DNA from: an uncultured Eubacterium sp. | GTDB taxonomy: Bacteria > Bacillota > Clostridia > Lachnospirales > Lachnospiraceae | NCBI GenBank assembly: GCA_905236735.1 | Contig: CAJOOU010000186.1 | Coordinates: forward strand, 1 to 6,957 | Direction: 5' to 3' | Length of the DNA stretch: 6,957 bases | Part shown: piece by piece, positions 6,286 through 6,957 of the stretch | Numbering within the stretch: the stretch's first letter is position 1 | Layout: every line of letters starts with the position of its first letter | The notes under the pieces: model-generated | What the model was told of the DNA's origin: nothing | The model's input: only the letters and a program-made list of their open reading frames with translations | Databases searched by the model: none | Position numbers and translations under genes: made by a program

Positions 6286-6846
6286 TTATTCCTCAATTAA
6301 AACAGGATTTGACACTGTTACCTTATGATCATACCATGTTCCCTTTGTTCCGAGAAGAGCAAGGTCGAACTCCTCACCTATTACAGGCACGGTAACATCA
6401 AAAGCATTTACTTCTTCGGTTGTTCCGTCCGAATATGTAACTTCTTCAGCAGTCGCATCTATAAGCTGCGCACCATCAGCCTGCGCATCTTCGGCGCTTC
6501 CGAGGAAAAGATTTACCACATTCTGCGACGGCATAATAAGATGAATTGTCATAACTCCGTTTTCAACAGTAAGAGTTCCTTTACCGTCACACACCTCATT
6601 TACATGGAACATTGTACTGTCAGTTGTAAATTCAGCCTCATATACTCCGTCTTCAAGAGAAGTGCTCTCAGCTTCCTCTTCTGCTTCTGCCACATCATCA
6701 AGGCCAACTTCTATCTGGTCCTGCCCTGATGCGTCAACTGTGATTTCACTGATAACATCAGCACTTTCCGTAGCTGTATCTGCATCTTTGCATCCTGAAA
6801 CAGCAAACAGTGCAGCTGTTAATAATATTAATAATGTTTTCTTCAT
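6286..6846 (-). CDS. Small lipoprotein with one beta-rich domain related to the N-terminal domain of the neighbouring binding protein
   Basis: Function not known to me; predicted to be a surface lipoprotein. Seen: signal peptide with lipobox VSGC (lipidated Cys19), a low-complexity acidic linker (about 20-65) rich in Asp, Glu, Ser and Ala, then a domain at 66-180. The domain begins DGVYEAEF, has LTVENG (92-97), SQNVVNLFLGSAEDA (107-121) and FDVTVPV (149-155), and ends WYDHKVTVSN (171-180). This order parallels DGSYTIEV / LTIEDG / FLLPV in the next protein, so the two probably share a fold. His81, Cys86, His102 and His174 are candidate metal or tetrapyrrole ligands, but this is a guess. AAGG lies 4 nt before the ATG. 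The 17-nt gap from cbiK and the 2-nt gap to the binding-protein gene place it in the uptake module, perhaps as a ligand-capturing partner. I cannot assign it firmly to a named family; a NEAT-like or iron-transport-associated domain is one possibility. Confidence 0.85.
   Translation of the reverse strand: MKKTLLILLTAALFAVSGCKDADTATESADVISEITVDASGQDQIEVGLDDVAEAEEEAESTSLEDGVYEAEFTTDSTMFHVNEVCDGKGTLTVENGVMTIHLIMPSQNVVNLFLGSAEDAQADGAQLIDATAEEVTYSDGTTEEVNAFDVTVPVIGEEFDLALLGTKGTWYDHKVTVSNPVLIEE
6290..6294 (-). promoter_or_regulatory. Ribosome-binding site supporting a GTG start
   Basis: GAGGA, 6 nt before the GTG at 6283, overlaps the last codons of the small lipoprotein gene. It supports GTG as the true start of the binding protein, because that start gives a complete signal peptide and the next in-frame ATG (Met21) would remove it. 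Confidence 0.65.
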
Positions 6847-6863
6847 TTTTCCTTATATTATCC

Positions 6864-6957
6864 TTACTTAATTACAGCGGCAGTATGTGCTACATACATC
6901 TGCTGTATACTTTCTATTTCTCCCAGTCCGGCTATTTGGCATGAAATATCTTCAAAT
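6864..6957 (-). CDS. cbiK: CbiK, sirohydrochlorin cobaltochelatase (C-terminal fragment, enters from the right edge)
   Basis: Only the last 30 residues and the TAA stop are present; the other two minus-strand frames contain stops here. The fragment reads FEDISCQIAGLGEIESIQQ and then MYVAHTAAVIK. Known: anaerobic cobaltochelatases of the CbiK family insert Co2+ into sirohydrochlorin or its precorrin-2 form, and end with a conserved Gly-Leu-Gly-Glu segment, a short helix and a (Phe/Tyr)-Val-x-His motif near the C-terminus, which matches. The gene is 17 nt upstream of the small lipoprotein, in the same operon. The identification relies on the short tail plus the cobalamin context. The N-terminal part, including whether it carries an export signal as some CbiK proteins do, is outside the window. 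Confidence 0.75.
   Translation of the reverse strand, partial: FEDISCQIAGLGEIESIQQMYVAHTAAVIK

Noticed and set aside
6797..6841. Imperfect palindrome around AACAGTGCAGCTGTT in the small lipoprotein signal-peptide codons
   Set aside because: The pairing is short and interrupted, as expected by chance in coding sequence, unlike the perfect 17-bp repeat at 6215-6254.
6847..6863. Possible promoter or cobalamin riboswitch before the small lipoprotein
   Set aside because: The gap is only 17 nt and is filled by the ribosome-binding region. A riboswitch needs far more sequence, and no other intergenic space in the window is larger.
6325..6871. Plus-strand open frames opposite the small lipoprotein
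   Set aside because: Out-of-frame shadows of a gene with a clear signal peptide, lipobox and conserved domain.
1..6957. CRISPR array, tRNA, rRNA or insertion sequence
   Set aside because: The window is filled almost end to end by conserved cobalamin and transport genes. No regularly spaced repeats, transposase or RNA-gene signatures were seen.

Overview
The window is one tightly packed minus-strand operon, read from high to low coordinates, for late cobalamin (vitamin B12) synthesis and corrinoid or metallo-tetrapyrrole uptake. The moderately AT-rich coding with frequent ATA codons, the Gram-positive style lipoproteins, the anaerobic-route cobalt chelatase CbiK and the resemblance of the proteins to clostridial families suggest an anaerobic Firmicute, probably a Clostridia/Lachnospiraceae-like organism. 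That placement is inference; no ribosomal marker is present.

Layout in transcription order: the last 30 codons of cbiK (sirohydrochlorin cobaltochelatase) enter at the right edge. After a 17-nt gap comes a small lipoprotein with one beta-rich domain. After 2 nt comes a substrate-binding lipoprotein that carries a similar domain fused in front of a BtuF/FepB-type binding domain. A BtuC/FecCD-type permease follows, then a 742-residue protein that joins a complete BtuD/FepC-type ABC ATPase to a complete cobyric acid synthase (CobQ/CbiP). Then come cobT, cobU and the first 11 codons of cobS, which leaves at the left edge. Every junction is an overlap (1 to 17 nt) or a gap of at most 17 nt. There is no room for an internal intergenic promoter or riboswitch, so control presumably lies upstream of cbiK outside the window.

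How the genes fit together: CbiK inserts cobalt early in the pathway. CobQ amidates adenosylcobyrinic acid a,c-diamide. CobT activates the lower ligand base, CobU activates adenosylcobinamide, and CobS joins the two halves. The importer sits between the early and late steps and could bring in cobinamide, other corrinoids or a related metal-tetrapyrrole for salvage through CobU and CobS.

The points most worth attention are: the transporter ATPase-CobQ fusion, with a possible internal start for CobQ alone; the two adjacent lipoproteins sharing a candidate ligand-binding domain; and a perfect 17-bp inverted repeat inside the signal-peptide codons of the binding protein, which could act as an attenuator or mRNA stabiliser.
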